Part shown: positions 50,503 to 63,733 of the stretch, in pieces
Numbering within the stretch: the stretch's first letter is position 1
How the letters are laid out: every line of letters begins with the position of its first letter
From: Pseudomonas koreensis
GTDB taxonomy: Bacteria > Pseudomonadota > Gammaproteobacteria > Pseudomonadales > Pseudomonadaceae
Reading direction: 5' to 3'
Assembly (NCBI RefSeq): GCF_024169245.1
Contig: NZ_JALJWP010000001.1
Coordinates: 1,240,001-1,304,000 of the forward strand
DNA length: 64,000 nt
The notes under the pieces: generated by a model
What the model was told of the DNA's origin: nothing
Database searches by the model: none
The model's input: only the letters and a program-made list of their open reading frames with translations
Position numbers and translations under genes: made by a program

Positions 50503-52932
50503 ATGCGTCTTCCCACGTTCCGTCAGCGTTTATCTCCTCACTGCATTGCCTACAGCTTATTGCTGGCCAGCGCTGCGTCCTGTCTGGTCAGCCATAGCGC
50601 CTTCGCGGCGACGGCATCCCAGCGCTATGCCATCGCTGCCGGCCCGCTGGACAATGCGTTGAGCCAGTTCGCCTCCACCGCGAACGTGATTCTGTCGTTC
50701 TCGCCGCAACAGACCAGCCGCCTGCGCAGCGCCGGGTTGAGCGGTGACTTCAGCGTCGAACAAGGCTTCGCCCAGTTGCTGCAAGGTTCTGGTTTACAGG
50801 CGGTGCCGCAAGCACCCGGCAGCTACATCCTGCAGCCCTTGCCCGAGGGAGATACCCTGGAATTGGCACCGACCAACATCAATGCACAGTTGGCCAATCC
50901 AATGGATCTGGATTACGCCGACGTTGGCTACAAAGCGCAAAACAGCCGGATCGGTACGAAAACCAGCACACCGCTGTCGGAAACGCCGCGTTCGGTGTCA
51001 GTGGTAACCGGACAACGCATCAAGGATCAGAAATCCCAGACACTCACCGACGTCCTCGGCTACGTGCCGGGGATCTTCGCCCCGCCCTTCGCCGCCGGCG
51101 ACAGTCTGGCCGGCGATCTGTTTTACATCCGCGGTTTCAACGCCACCGATTACGGTTATGGTCTGCTCCGGGATGGACTGCGCGTGCAGGGCAATCGCTA
51201 TGACACCAGCACCGAGCCGTACGGACTTGAACGGGTCGAGGTGTTCCGTGGCCCTTCTTCGCTGTTGTATGGCGAAAACGCGCCGGGCGGCTTGGTCAAT
51301 CTGGTCAGCAAGCGCCCGACTGCCTCGCCTCGAGGTGAAGTGCAATTGGGCTACGGCTCGAACAACCGCCGGCAGATCGGCGTCGATGTCTCCGGCCCGC
51401 TCAATGACAGCGGTAATGTCCTCGGGCGCGTGGTGATGCTGGGACGCAAATCCGATACCCAGACCGATCACGTTCCTGACGACCGCATTTATATCGCCCC
51501 TTCGCTGACCCTGAATTTCGACGATTTCAATACGCTGACGCTGCTGGCCAACTACCAGAAAGACCATACGAATATGGAGCTCGGTCTGCCGGCCGCCGGC
51601 ACGTTGCTGAGCAATCCCAACGGCCAGCTATCCAAAGACACCATGCTCGGTGACCCGGACTGGAATACCTTCGAACGGGAAACCTGGAGCACCGGCTACG
51701 AGTTCAGCCACTCGTTCAACGATGACTGGCAGTTCCGCCAGAACTCGCGCTACATGCAGTCGCGCATCACTCGCCACGAAACCTGGCCGGGCAATCTGAA
51801 CAACGCCGGTTTCGGCACGCGGTTGAACGTGACCGCCTACGATCGCTTCAACAAATCCATGGTGTATTCGCTGGATAACCAGCTCGAAGGCAAGTTCCAG
51901 GCGGGGGATCTGGAAAACACCGTGCTGTTTGGCGCCAGCTACGATCGCACCTCGTTCAACCAGGACTGGAATGCCGGCATTGTCGGGCCGATCGACATCT
52001 ACAACCCGGTTTACCTGCGTGATCCGACCACGCCGATTGCCGTACAAAACACTTTGCTTGAGCAGCAGATGAAGGGCGTTTATGCACAGATTCAGAGCAA
52101 GTACGACAACTGGCTGTTCCTGCTCGGCGGGCGCCAGGACTGGGTCGACAGTGACTTCCGCGACAAGGTGGCCCGAGGCAGCAACATCAGCTCCGAGGAC
52201 AAGAAGTTCACCTATCAGGGCGGCGTGATGTATCAGTTCGACAACGGCATGACGCCGTATGTCAGCTATTCCACGGCGTTCGTGCCGGTGCAGCAGATTT
52301 CCAATGCCGGCGCCCCACTTGATCCGATTACCAGCAGCCAGTACGAAGTGGGTCTCAAATACGAGCCGATCGGCTGGGATACTGCCTTCACCGCTTCGGT
52401 GTATGACCTGCGCAAGAAGGACGACACCTATTTCGACGCAACGACGTCGACCTATCGCCAGGTGGGCGAAAGCCGCGCAAAAGGGGTGGAACTGGAACTC
52501 AACAGTAATCTGACGCAGAACCTCAATGTCACGGCGGCTTATACCTATACCGACGCAAAAATCACCAAGGATGCGGCGACGTCGCTGGTCAAAGGTCATC
52601 AAATGACCGGCGTGCCGCGCAACCAGGCTTCGGCATGGGCAAAATATCGCTTTCTCGATGGAGATCTGAAAGGCTTGTATGTTGCCGGTGGCGTGCGTTA
52701 CTTCGACAGTGCCTTTGCCTACACCTCGCCTTCACTTTACGGAAAGCTGGATGCCGGTGACGTGACATTGGTGGACGCGGCCGTCGGTTACCAGATCGAT
52801 ACACATTGGAGTGTCGATCTGAATGCAAAAAACCTGTTCGACAAGGAATATGTGTCGGGCTGCAACGACGCAGGCCGCTGTTCTTGGGGTGAAGACCGCA
52901 CCCTGCTCGGTACGGTCTCTTATAACTGGTGA
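50503..52932 (+). CDS. TonB-dependent siderophore receptor with signalling domain (hydroxamate-type)
   Basis: This 809-residue outer-membrane receptor has a signal peptide ending near AFAATA and an STN domain (YAIAAGPLDNALSQFASTAN) that contacts the FecR protein. A plug follows (TPLSETPRSVSVVTGQRIKD; GLERVEVFRGPSSLLYGENA), then a beta-barrel ending in aromatic YNW. The terminal DKEYVSGCNDAGRCSWGEDR segment with paired cysteines resembles FhuA-like ferric-hydroxamate receptors. The ligand is therefore probably a hydroxamate siderophore such as ferrioxamine or ferrichrome, but that is inferred. It is convergent with mnmE. Confidence 0.92.
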   Translation: MRLPTFRQRLSPHCIAYSLLLASAASCLVSHSAFAATASQRYAIAAGPLDNALSQFASTANVILSFSPQQTSRLRSAGLSGDFSVEQGFAQLLQGSGLQAVPQAPGSYILQPLPEGDTLELAPTNINAQLANPMDLDYADVGYKAQNSRIGTKTSTPLSETPRSVSVVTGQRIKDQKSQTLTDVLGYVPGIFAPPFAAGDSLAGDLFYIRGFNATDYGYGLLRDGLRVQGNRYDTSTEPYGLERVEVFRGPSSLLYGENAPGGLVNLVSKRPTASPRGEVQLGYGSNNRRQIGVDVSGPLNDSGNVLGRVVMLGRKSDTQTDHVPDDRIYIAPSLTLNFDDFNTLTLLANYQKDHTNMELGLPAAGTLLSNPNGQLSKDTMLGDPDWNTFERETWSTGYEFSHSFNDDWQFRQNSRYMQSRITRHETWPGNLNNAGFGTRLNVTAYDRFNKSMVYSLDNQLEGKFQAGDLENTVLFGASYDRTSFNQDWNAGIVGPIDIYNPVYLRDPTTPIAVQNTLLEQQMKGVYAQIQSKYDNWLFLLGGRQDWVDSDFRDKVARGSNISSEDKKFTYQGGVMYQFDNGMTPYVSYSTAFVPVQQISNAGAPLDPITSSQYEVGLKYEPIGWDTAFTASVYDLRKKDDTYFDATTSTYRQVGESRAKGVELELNSNLTQNLNVTAAYTYTDAKITKDAATSLVKGHQMTGVPRNQASAWAKYRFLDGDLKGLYVAGGVRYFDSAFAYTSPSLYGKLDAGDVTLVDAAVGYQIDTHWSVDLNAKNLFDKEYVSGCNDAGRCSWGEDRTLLGTVSYNW

Positions 52933-52937
52933 ACAAA

Positions 52938-52974
52938 AAAAGGGGCTGTGGATGAATTATCCACAGCCCCTTTT
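52938..52974. terminator. Bidirectional terminator containing a DnaA box
   Basis: A perfect 16-base stem (AAAAGGGGCTGTGGAT and its complement) with a 5-base loop lies between the convergent receptor and mnmE genes, two bases from the mnmE stop. The right arm and loop include TTATCCACA at 52957-52965. Confidence 0.95.
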
Positions 52975-52976
52975 GT

Positions 52977-54344
52977 TTATTTTCCGATGCAGAAGCTGGA
53001 GAAAATCCTTCCGAGCAAATCATCAGAACTGAACGCCCCGGTAATTTCACCCAAGGAATGCTGAGCCTGGCGCAAATCCTCGGCGAGCAACTCGCCAGCG
53101 CCCGCCAGGGTCAGTTGCGCGCGGCCATGTTCCAATGCCGCGCTGGCGTGGCGCAGTGCTTCCAGATGTCGGCGTCGCGCGCTGAAGCTGCTCTCCGACG
53201 TCTGCTCGTAACCCATGCACGCCTTGAGGTGATCACGCAGCAGGTCAAGGCCTTCGGCGGACTTGGCGCTGAGACTGATCGTCACGTGACCGTCGTCACT
53301 GGTTTCCAAAGCGATCGCTTCGCCAGAGAGGTCGGACTTGTTACGGATCAGCGTCACTTTTGCCGGGTCCGGTCGGGTTTCGAGGAATTCCGGCCACAGG
53401 GCAAACGGGTCGAGTGCCTCCTGTGCCGTCGCATCGACGACAAGCAGGACCCGATCCGCTTCACCAATGGCTTTCAACGCCCGTTCCACACCGATCTTTT
53501 CCACATGATCATCGGTGTCACGCAGTCCTGCGGTATCGACCACGTGCAACGGCATGCCGTCGATGTGGATATGCTCGCGCAGAATGTCCCGCGTGGTACC
53601 GGCAATCTCGGTGACGATGGCGGCTTCGCGCCCCGCCAACGCATTCAATAGGCTGGATTTGCCGGCATTCGGCCGACCGGCGATAACCACGGTCATACCA
53701 TCGCGCAACAACGCACCCTGCCCGGCTTCGCGAAGCACTGTGGATAACTCGTTACGCACTTTGTCGAGCATGCTCAGCACATGGCCATCGGCGAGAAAGT
53801 CGATTTCTTCTTCCGGAAAGTCGATTGCGGCTTCGACGTAAATGCGTAGACCAATCAGTTGTTCGGTCAAGTTATGCACACGCTGGGAAAACGCTCCCTG
53901 TAATGAACGCAAGGCATTGCGCGCAGCTTGTGCAGAACTGGCTTCGATCAAATCGGCAATCGCCTCGGCCTGGGCCAGATCGAGCTTGTCATTGAGAAAA
54001 GCACGTTCGCTGAATTCACCTGGCCGAGCGAGGCGGCAACCCAGTTCCAGACAACGCTTGAGCAACATGTCCAGCACGATTGGCCCGCCGTGGCCCTGCA
54101 ATTCCAGAACGTCTTCGCCGGTGAACGAGTTCGGACCCGGGAAATACAGGGCCAGACCTTCATCCAGCACCTGCTGATCGTCACTGAAAAACGGCCCGTA
54201 GTGGGCGTAACGCGGTTTCAGTTCGCGGCCGCTGATGGCTTTTGCTGCCACGCTGGCCAACGGCCCGGAAATACGGACGATGCCCACACCGCCGCGACCT
54301 TGAGCGGTGGCGACAGCGGCGATTGTTTCACGGGGTGTGCTCAT
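52977..54344 (-). CDS. mnmE: tRNA modification GTPase
   Basis: MnmE pairs with MnmG in wobble-uridine modification. The 455-residue protein starts [20 protein letters not shown]. The tetrahydrofolate-binding domain shows [15 protein letters not shown], the G domain has [16 protein letters not shown] and [10 protein letters not shown], and the protein ends in FCIGK with the catalytic Cys. The ATG at 54344 was chosen over 54362 by family match. An exact DnaA box lies at 53739. Confidence 0.96.
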   Translation of the reverse strand: MSTPRETIAAVATAQGRGGVGIVRISGPLASVAAKAISGRELKPRYAHYGPFFSDDQQVLDEGLALYFPGPNSFTGEDVLELQGHGGPIVLDMLLKRCLELGCRLARPGEFSERAFLNDKLDLAQAEAIADLIEASSAQAARNALRSLQGAFSQRVHNLTEQLIGLRIYVEAAIDFPEEEIDFLADGHVLSMLDKVRNELSTVLREAGQGALLRDGMTVVIAGRPNAGKSSLLNALAGREAAIVTEIAGTTRDILREHIHIDGMPLHVVDTAGLRDTDDHVEKIGVERALKAIGEADRVLLVVDATAQEALDPFALWPEFLETRPDPAKVTLIRNKSDLSGEAIALETSDDGHVTISLSAKSAEGLDLLRDHLKACMGYEQTSESSFSARRRHLEALRHASAALEHGRAQLTLAGAGELLAEDLRQAQHSLGEITGAFSSDDLLGRIFSSFCIGK

Positions 54345-54376
54345 AAAGCGGCATCCAGACAAAAGTGGCAGATAGC

Positions 54377-54401
54377 AAAACGCCCCACTAGGGGGCGTTT
54401 T
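54377..54401 (-). terminator. Terminator downstream of yidC
   Basis: A 10-base stem AAAACGCCCC / GGGGCGTTTT with a 5-base loop lies 25 bases after the yidC stop. An exact DnaA box (54410-54418) lies between the stop and the hairpin. Confidence 0.9.
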
Positions 54402-54425
54402 GAGTGGTGTTATCCACAGTGCAAG

Positions 54426-56105
54426 TTACGCCTCGGCTTTTTTCGTCGCCGCTTCGATCTTACGCGTGATGTACCACTGTTGTGCAATGGACAGGCAGTT
54501 GTTCACAACCCAGTACAGCACCAGACCCGCCGGGAACCACAGGAAGAAGAAGGTGAAGATGATTGGCATCATTTTCATCACTTTCGCCTGCATCGGATCC
54601 GGAGGCGTCGGGTTCAACTGCTGCTGGATGAACATGGTCGCGCCCATGATGATCGGCAGAATGAAGAACGGATCCTTGATCGACAGGTCGGTGATCCACA
54701 GCATGAACGGCGCCTGGCGCATTTCCACGCTTTCCAGCAGAACCCAGTACAGCGACAGGAAGACCGGCATCTGCACGAGGATCGGCAAGCAGCCGCCCAG
54801 TGGATTGATCTTCTCTTTCTTGTACAGCTCCATCATGGCTTGCGACATTTTCTGCCGGTCATCGCCATGTTGCTCTTTCAGCGCGGCCAGTTTCGGGGCT
54901 ACTGCACGCATGCGCGCCATCGATTTGTAGCTGGCGGCCGACAGGGGGAAGAAAATCCCTTTGATCAGCATGGTCAGGAAGATGATCGACCAGCCCCAGT
55001 TGCCAACGATGGCATGGATGTGTTGCAGCAACCAGAAGATCGGCTGGGCAATGAACCACAGGATGCCGTAGTCGACGGTCAGTTCCAGACCTGGGGACAA
55101 CTCTTTCAGTACCGCCTGACTTTTCGGACCGGCATACAGCACAGCGCTGGTTTCAACCTTGGCGCCCGGAGCAGCGGTCAAGGTAGGACCGGTGTAACCG
55201 ATGATGTAGTTGCCTTTGCTGTCTTTACGGGTCTGGACGATATTGTTTTCGCCCTTCGCCGGAATCCACGCAGTCACGAAGTAGTGCTGCAGCCAGGCCA
55301 CCCAACCACCGGTGACGGTTTCCTTGAGCTGCGCCTTGTCCATGTCCTTCATCGACACTTTCTTGTACGGCTCGGAACTTGTCCACAGGGCGGCGCCCAG
55401 GTAAGTCGCGGTGCCGGTAGCAGTTGTCGACGATGGATCAGCGCTGGCGTCGCGCTTCAGTTGGGCAAACATTGCCCCGTTCCAGGGCTGAGCGCTCTGG
55501 TTATCCACAATGTAGGAAACGGCAACATCGTACAGGCCACGTTTCACGGTGAAACGCTTGATGTAGTTGACGTCGTCTTTGCTGAATTTCAGGTCAACGA
55601 CGAGTTGATCCTGACCGTCAGCCAGTTGGTAAACCTTCTTCTCCGAGGAATAAACCGGACGACCGGCCGGGTTTGCATCCGGGCCGTTGGTACCGATCAG
55701 ACCGCTTTGCGCCAGATACACACGTTCGCCGCCATTATCGAACAGCTGGAACGGCACATCAGGACGATCCTGACGACGTGGATACAGAGGCAGAGTCAGT
55801 TGCGCAACGTCGCCACCCTGTGGATCGATCGCCAGATCGAGCACATCGGTCTTGACCTGAATCAGGTCCTTGCTGGCGGCGACCGGCGTTTCGGCAGGTG
55901 CGCTGGTATCGCTGGCGGCGCGTGGAATATCGTCACTGGCGGCATTTGTGCCAGTGGCGGTGTCCGGCAAACCGGATGTAGTCGTACTGGAAGCAACATT
56001 CTGAGTCGGCAGGGCAGCCTGACCATAATCCTGGTTCCATTTAAGAACCATGACGTAGGACACGATTGCCAGGGCGACGATCAGGATCGTGCGTTTGATA
56101 TCCAT
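54426..56105 (-). CDS. yidC: Membrane protein insertase YidC
   Basis: YidC inserts and folds inner-membrane proteins with or without SecYEG. The 559-residue gram-negative form has an N-terminal membrane helix (IKRTILIVALAIVSYVMVLK), a large periplasmic beta-domain, and the C-terminal five-helix core (WGWSIIFLTMLIKGIFFPLS; INPLGGCLPILVQMPVFLSL). It lies two bases downstream of yidD. Confidence 0.97.
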   Translation of the reverse strand: MDIKRTILIVALAIVSYVMVLKWNQDYGQAALPTQNVASSTTTSGLPDTATGTNAASDDIPRAASDTSAPAETPVAASKDLIQVKTDVLDLAIDPQGGDVAQLTLPLYPRRQDRPDVPFQLFDNGGERVYLAQSGLIGTNGPDANPAGRPVYSSEKKVYQLADGQDQLVVDLKFSKDDVNYIKRFTVKRGLYDVAVSYIVDNQSAQPWNGAMFAQLKRDASADPSSTTATGTATYLGAALWTSSEPYKKVSMKDMDKAQLKETVTGGWVAWLQHYFVTAWIPAKGENNIVQTRKDSKGNYIIGYTGPTLTAAPGAKVETSAVLYAGPKSQAVLKELSPGLELTVDYGILWFIAQPIFWLLQHIHAIVGNWGWSIIFLTMLIKGIFFPLSAASYKSMARMRAVAPKLAALKEQHGDDRQKMSQAMMELYKKEKINPLGGCLPILVQMPVFLSLYWVLLESVEMRQAPFMLWITDLSIKDPFFILPIIMGATMFIQQQLNPTPPDPMQAKVMKMMPIIFTFFFLWFPAGLVLYWVVNNCLSIAQQWYITRKIEAATKKAEA

Positions 56106-56107
56106 GA

Positions 56108-56353
56108 TTACTCGGCCATCGAAGAAGAACGGGAGGTAGGGACAGGTGGAACCGGGTCATAACCACCGGGATTCCACGGATGACAGCGACCTAAACGACG
56201 AAAGGTCAGCCAGCCACCGCGCAGAAGGCCATGATTTTCAATGGCTTCATACGCGTAGCAGGAACAACTGGGGTAGAAGCGACAGTGGCTGGCCATTAAA
56301 GGACTAATGGCATAGCGATAAAACTGGATCGGAACGAGGGCCAGTTTACGCAT
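56108..56353 (-). CDS. yidD: Membrane protein insertion efficiency factor YidD
   Basis: The 81-residue protein with [20 protein letters not shown] and [19 protein letters not shown] matches the small, Cys-containing YidD family, which has been linked to YidC-dependent insertion. It starts eight bases inside rnpA and ends two bases before yidC, the standard rpmH-rnpA-yidD-yidC order. Confidence 0.96.
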   Translation of the reverse strand: MRKLALVPIQFYRYAISPLMASHCRFYPSCSCYAYEAIENHGLLRGGWLTFRRLGRCHPWNPGGYDPVPPVPTSRSSSMAE

Positions 56354-56747
56354 CGGTACTGTCTACCCCTACAGTTTCGGGTTTGACTGCCGGAACTGGC
56401 TTGTTGCGCGCCAGACGTTTCCAGAGCTTGCCGAAATGCTGAATCAATTCGGGGTTTTCTACATCACCCAAACCTTTGCGCGCGACGATAACGATGTCCC
56501 AGCCGACCAGTGAATCCTGGTGCAGACGGAACGATTCGCGCATCAGACGTTTGAGGCGATTGCGCTCAACGGAGAGCTTTACGCTCTTTTTCCCGATAAC
56601 CAACCCGAGACGGGGGTGATCAAGATCGTTGTTGCGTGCAAGGAGCAGGAGATTTTTCCCCGGAACCTTGCCGGTAGGGGAGTCAAAGACTGCCTTGAAA
56701 TGCCGGGGAGTAAGCAGACGCTTTTCCCGACTGAAGTCCTGACTCAC
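56346..56747 (-). CDS. rnpA: Ribonuclease P protein component
   Basis: RnpA is the protein cofactor of RNase P, which matures tRNA 5' ends. The 133-residue protein has [20 protein letters not shown] and the RNR motif region [20 protein letters not shown]. The start is a GTG at 56747 giving [11 protein letters not shown]; an open frame continues upstream through rpmH but carries no family sequence. It begins 16 bases after the rpmH stop. Confidence 0.95.
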   Translation of the reverse strand: MSQDFSREKRLLTPRHFKAVFDSPTGKVPGKNLLLLARNNDLDHPRLGLVIGKKSVKLSVERNRLKRLMRESFRLHQDSLVGWDIVIVARKGLGDVENPELIQHFGKLWKRLARNKPVPAVKPETVGVDSTDA

Positions 56748-56763
56748 CTCCAGTACCGGATTA

Positions 56764-56898
56764 TCAAACTGCCAGACGCGCACGACCTTTGGCGCGACGA
56801 CGCGACAGGACTGCGCGGCCGTTCTTGGTAGCCATGCGAGCACGGAAACCGTGGGTACGAGCGCGTTTGATAGTGCTTGGTTGGAAAGTACGTTTCAT
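56764..56898 (-). CDS. rpmH: 50S ribosomal protein L34
   Basis: Translating the minus strand from the ATG at 56898 gives a 44-residue basic protein: [20 protein letters not shown], then [20 protein letters not shown], then RLAV. This is ribosomal protein L34 in full. It is too short for many gene-length cut-offs. It is the first gene of the rpmH-rnpA-yidD-yidC unit and marks the left border of oriC. Confidence 0.97.
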   Translation of the reverse strand: MKRTFQPSTIKRARTHGFRARMATKNGRAVLSRRRAKGRARLAV

Positions 56899-57464
56899 GT
56901 CGTGTTACCTGGTTCGTCCACAACGGGCCGGAATGGCCCCCGTTTTAAGAGACCGGGGATTCTAGAGAAAGCAAGCCCTCAGGTCAATTTCCAACCAGCG
57001 TTTCCTTATAAATAGATCTGCACAGGGTCTGAGCTCGAAAGCCTGTCAGCCAGATATAAAAATAAAGAAGGGAATTATTTAAAGCTTTTCTGTAAAGCTT
57101 GTAAAAGCTAGACCCACCATCTTCTGTGGATAACTGCTACCAGGCCTTATTCTGTGTGGTGTACAGAGAATGACAACTACAGTGGAAAACCGTGTTCAGC
57201 CTGTGCTGCGCTGTCGGATAAGCTGTGTGTGGAATGGTCTGTTATCCACAGGCAGGTTATCCACCGAGTTTCGCCCCCGGTTGTCCAGTGCCCTCACAGG
57301 CGGTTATCCACAGGGCTTATTCACATGCCGTTGGTCGCCTTTAAAGGCGTTAATGCATTGATAAATGATGGTGATGGCTCTACCTGCATGTGGATAAGTG
57401 AACGGCTCGCCGCTACAATGGCCGCTTGTTTTTGCCTCACCGGCTTTCAACTTAGGGGATATCC
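56899..57464. other. oriC: Replication origin oriC
   Basis: These 566 gene-free bases between rpmH and dnaA hold four exact DnaA boxes (57125-57133 and 57389-57397 on the minus strand; 57242-57250 and 57304-57312 on the plus strand). Near matches are TTATCCACC at 57257 and TTATTCACA at 57317. A strongly A/T-rich block at about 57050-57115 is the likely unwinding element. The location matches the known pseudomonad origin. Confidence 0.93.
57391..57419 (+). promoter_or_regulatory. Candidate dnaA promoter overlapped by a DnaA box
   Basis: TGGATA (-35-like, 4 of 6) and TACAAT (-10, 57414-57419) are separated by 17 bases, 46 bases before the dnaA start. The exact DnaA box at 57389-57397 covers the -35, which would suit autorepression. 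Confidence 0.5.
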
Positions 57465-58976
57465 GTGTCAGTGGAACTTTGGCAGCAGTGCGTGGAGCTT
57501 TTGCGCGAGGAGCTGCCTGCCCAACAATTCAACACCTGGATCCGTCCACTACAGGTCGAAGCCGAAGGCGACGAGTTGCGCGTCTACGCACCGAATCGTT
57601 TCGTGCTGGACTGGGTCAACGAAAAGTACCTGGGTCGCGTCCTTGAACTGCTGGATGAGCATGGCAATGGCTCGACGCCGGCGCTGTCCTTATTAATAGG
57701 CAGCAAGCGCAGCTCGGCACCCCGTGCCGCACCGAATGCGCCACTGGCGGCCGCGCAGGTCTCCCAGGCGCAGGCCAATAACGTACCGGCGAGCAACCCG
57801 GCCCCTGCGCCGGCCAAGCGCTCCACGCAGAAAACCGCTGAAGTCAGCGAAGAGCCGTCCCGCGACAGCTTCGATCCGATGGCCGGCGCCGCTTCGCAGC
57901 AGGCCCCGGTTCGCGCCGAGCAACGCACTGTGCAGGTTGAGGGTGCGCTCAAGCACACCAGTTACCTGAACCGCACGTTCACCTTCGAAAATTTCGTTGA
58001 GGGTAAATCCAACCAGCTCGCCCGTGCGGCGGCCTGGCAGGTGGCCGACAATCCCAAGCACGGCTACAACCCACTCTTCCTTTATGGTGGCGTTGGTCTG
58101 GGTAAGACCCACTTGATGCACGCGGTGGGCAACCATCTATTAAAGAAGAATCCGAATGCCAAGGTCGTGTACCTGCATTCCGAGCGTTTCGTGGCCGACA
58201 TGGTCAAGGCGTTGCAACTGAACGCGATCAATGAATTCAAGCGTTTCTACCGTTCGGTGGACGCCCTGCTGATCGATGACATTCAGTTCTTCGCCCGCAA
58301 GGAGCGTTCCCAGGAAGAGTTTTTCCACACCTTCAACGCCCTGCTTGAAGGTGGCCAGCAGGTCATTCTGACTAGTGACCGCTATCCGAAAGAAATCGAA
58401 GGCCTTGAAGAGCGCCTGAAATCCCGCTTCGGCTGGGGCCTGACGGTTGCCGTCGAGCCGCCGGAGCTGGAAACCCGTGTGGCGATCCTGATGAAGAAGG
58501 CCGATCAGGCCAAAGTCGAGTTGCCCCATGACGCCGCGTTCTTCATCGCCCAGCGCATTCGCTCCAACGTTCGTGAGCTGGAAGGTGCGCTCAAACGCGT
58601 GATCGCCCACTCGCACTTCATGGGCCGCGACATCACCATCGAGCTGATTCGCGAATCCCTGAAAGACCTGTTGGCATTGCAGGACAAACTGGTCTCTGTG
58701 GATAACATTCAGCGCACCGTCGCCGAGTACTACAAGATCAAGATCTCTGACTTGCTGTCCAAGCGTCGTTCGCGCTCGGTGGCTCGTCCGCGTCAGGTGG
58801 CCATGGCGTTGTCCAAGGAACTGACCAACCATAGCCTGCCGGAAATCGGCGATGTGTTTGGCGGCCGCGACCACACCACCGTGTTGCACGCCTGCCGCAA
58901 GATCAATGAACTTAAGGAATCCGACGCGGACATCCGCGAGGACTACAAGAACCTGCTGCGTACACTGACCACTTGA
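57465..58976 (+). CDS. dnaA: Chromosomal replication initiator DnaA
   Basis: DnaA binds its boxes at oriC and melts the DNA. The 503-residue protein has an N-terminal DnaB-interacting domain ([20 protein letters not shown]), a variable Ala/Pro-rich linker, the AAA+ domain with [15 protein letters not shown] at about 208-222, and the C-terminal DNA-binding signature [15 protein letters not shown] near residue 466. The start is GTG at 57465 with AGGGG upstream. An exact DnaA box also lies within the gene (58697). Confidence 0.98.
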   Translation: MSVELWQQCVELLREELPAQQFNTWIRPLQVEAEGDELRVYAPNRFVLDWVNEKYLGRVLELLDEHGNGSTPALSLLIGSKRSSAPRAAPNAPLAAAQVSQAQANNVPASNPAPAPAKRSTQKTAEVSEEPSRDSFDPMAGAASQQAPVRAEQRTVQVEGALKHTSYLNRTFTFENFVEGKSNQLARAAAWQVADNPKHGYNPLFLYGGVGLGKTHLMHAVGNHLLKKNPNAKVVYLHSERFVADMVKALQLNAINEFKRFYRSVDALLIDDIQFFARKERSQEEFFHTFNALLEGGQQVILTSDRYPKEIEGLEERLKSRFGWGLTVAVEPPELETRVAILMKKADQAKVELPHDAAFFIAQRIRSNVRELEGALKRVIAHSHFMGRDITIELIRESLKDLLALQDKLVSVDNIQRTVAEYYKIKISDLLSKRRSRSVARPRQVAMALSKELTNHSLPEIGDVFGGRDHTTVLHACRKINELKESDADIREDYKNLLRTLTT

Positions 58977-59015
58977 TGAACACCAGCGCAGCTTATTAAG
59001 GCAAGGGACTAGACC

Positions 59016-60119
59016 ATGCATTTCACCATTCAACGCGAAGCCCTGTTGAAACCCCTGCAACTGGTCGCAGGCGTCGTCGAGCGCCGACAGACCTTGCCGG
59101 TACTCTCCAACGTGCTGCTGGTTGTCGAAGGCCAGCAACTGTCGCTGACCGGTACCGACCTTGAAGTCGAACTGGTTGGTCGTGTGCAACTCGAAGAGCC
59201 GGCTGAAACAGGTTCCATCACCGTGCCTGCGCGCAAGCTGATGGATATCTGCAAAAGCCTGCCCAACGATGCACTGATCGACATCAAGGTCGACGAGCAG
59301 AAGCTGGTGGTGAAGGCAGGCCGTAGCCGCTTCACCCTGTCGACTCTGCCGGCCAACGATTTCCCGACTGTAGAAGAAGGTCCGGGCTCGCTGACTTGCA
59401 GCCTTGAACAAAGCAAACTGCGTCGTCTGATTGAACGCACCAGCTTCGCCATGGCCCAGCAGGACGTGCGTTATTACCTCAACGGCATGCTGCTGGAAGT
59501 GTCTGAAGGCATCATTCGCGCGGTAGCCACCGACGGTCACCGTCTGGCCATGTGCTCGATGAAAGCCGATATCGGCCAGCCTGATCGCCATCAGGTGATC
59601 GTACCGCGCAAAGGTATCCTTGAGCTGGCACGTCTGCTCACCGAGCCGGACGGCAACGTCAGCATCGTGCTGGGCCAACACCACATCCGCGCCACCACGG
59701 GCGAGTTCACTTTCACCTCGAAACTGGTCGACGGCAAATTCCCGGATTACGAGCGCGTGCTGCCGAAGGGCGGCGACAAGCTGGTATTGGGCGATCGCCA
59801 GGCCTTGCGCGAAGCGTTCAGCCGTACCGCGATTCTGTCCAACGAAAAGTACCGTGGTATCCGTCTGCAATTGGCCAGCGGTCAGTTGAAGATTCAAGCC
59901 AATAACCCGGAACAGGAAGAAGCGGAAGAAGAAGTGGGCGTTGAATACAACGGCGGCTCCCTGGAAATCGGCTTTAACGTCAGCTACCTGCTCGACGTGC
60001 TGGGCGTGATGACCACCGAGCAGGTTCGCCTGATCCTGTCCGACTCCAACAGCAGCGCGCTGGTGCAAGAGTCCGACAATGACGACTCGGCTTACGTTGT
60101 CATGCCGATGCGTCTGTAA
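59016..60119 (+). CDS. dnaN: DNA polymerase III beta sliding clamp
   Basis: DnaN forms the dimeric ring that tethers polymerases to DNA. The 367-residue protein begins MHFTIQREALLKPLQLVAGV and has RQTLPVLSNVLLVVEGQQLS, VDGKFPDYERVLPKG and the C-terminal YVVMPMRL. It follows dnaA by 39 bases. Confidence 0.98.
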   Translation: MHFTIQREALLKPLQLVAGVVERRQTLPVLSNVLLVVEGQQLSLTGTDLEVELVGRVQLEEPAETGSITVPARKLMDICKSLPNDALIDIKVDEQKLVVKAGRSRFTLSTLPANDFPTVEEGPGSLTCSLEQSKLRRLIERTSFAMAQQDVRYYLNGMLLEVSEGIIRAVATDGHRLAMCSMKADIGQPDRHQVIVPRKGILELARLLTEPDGNVSIVLGQHHIRATTGEFTFTSKLVDGKFPDYERVLPKGGDKLVLGDRQALREAFSRTAILSNEKYRGIRLQLASGQLKIQANNPEQEEAEEEVGVEYNGGSLEIGFNVSYLLDVLGVMTTEQVRLILSDSNSSALVQESDNDDSAYVVMPMRL

Positions 60120-60133
60120 TCAGCTGATCCTGA

Positions 60134-63660
<3,527 letters not shown>

Positions 63661-63683
63661 TCCCGGTTGTTTGCTCGCTCATG

Positions 63684-63713
63684 AAAAACCCCGGCCAGTG
63701 CGCCGGGGTTTTT
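63684..63713. terminator. Terminator after gyrB
   Basis: A 12-base stem (AAAAACCCCGGC and its complement) with a 6-base loop and a T-run lies 23 bases after the gyrB stop. It is symmetrical and can also end the convergent gene. Confidence 0.95.
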
Positions 63714-63733
63714 TTATGCCTGAGGCAACGAGT

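Noticed and set aside
58140..60068. A 642-codon frame antisense to dnaA and dnaN
   Set aside because: It overlaps two essential genes and shows no motif; codon mirror effect.
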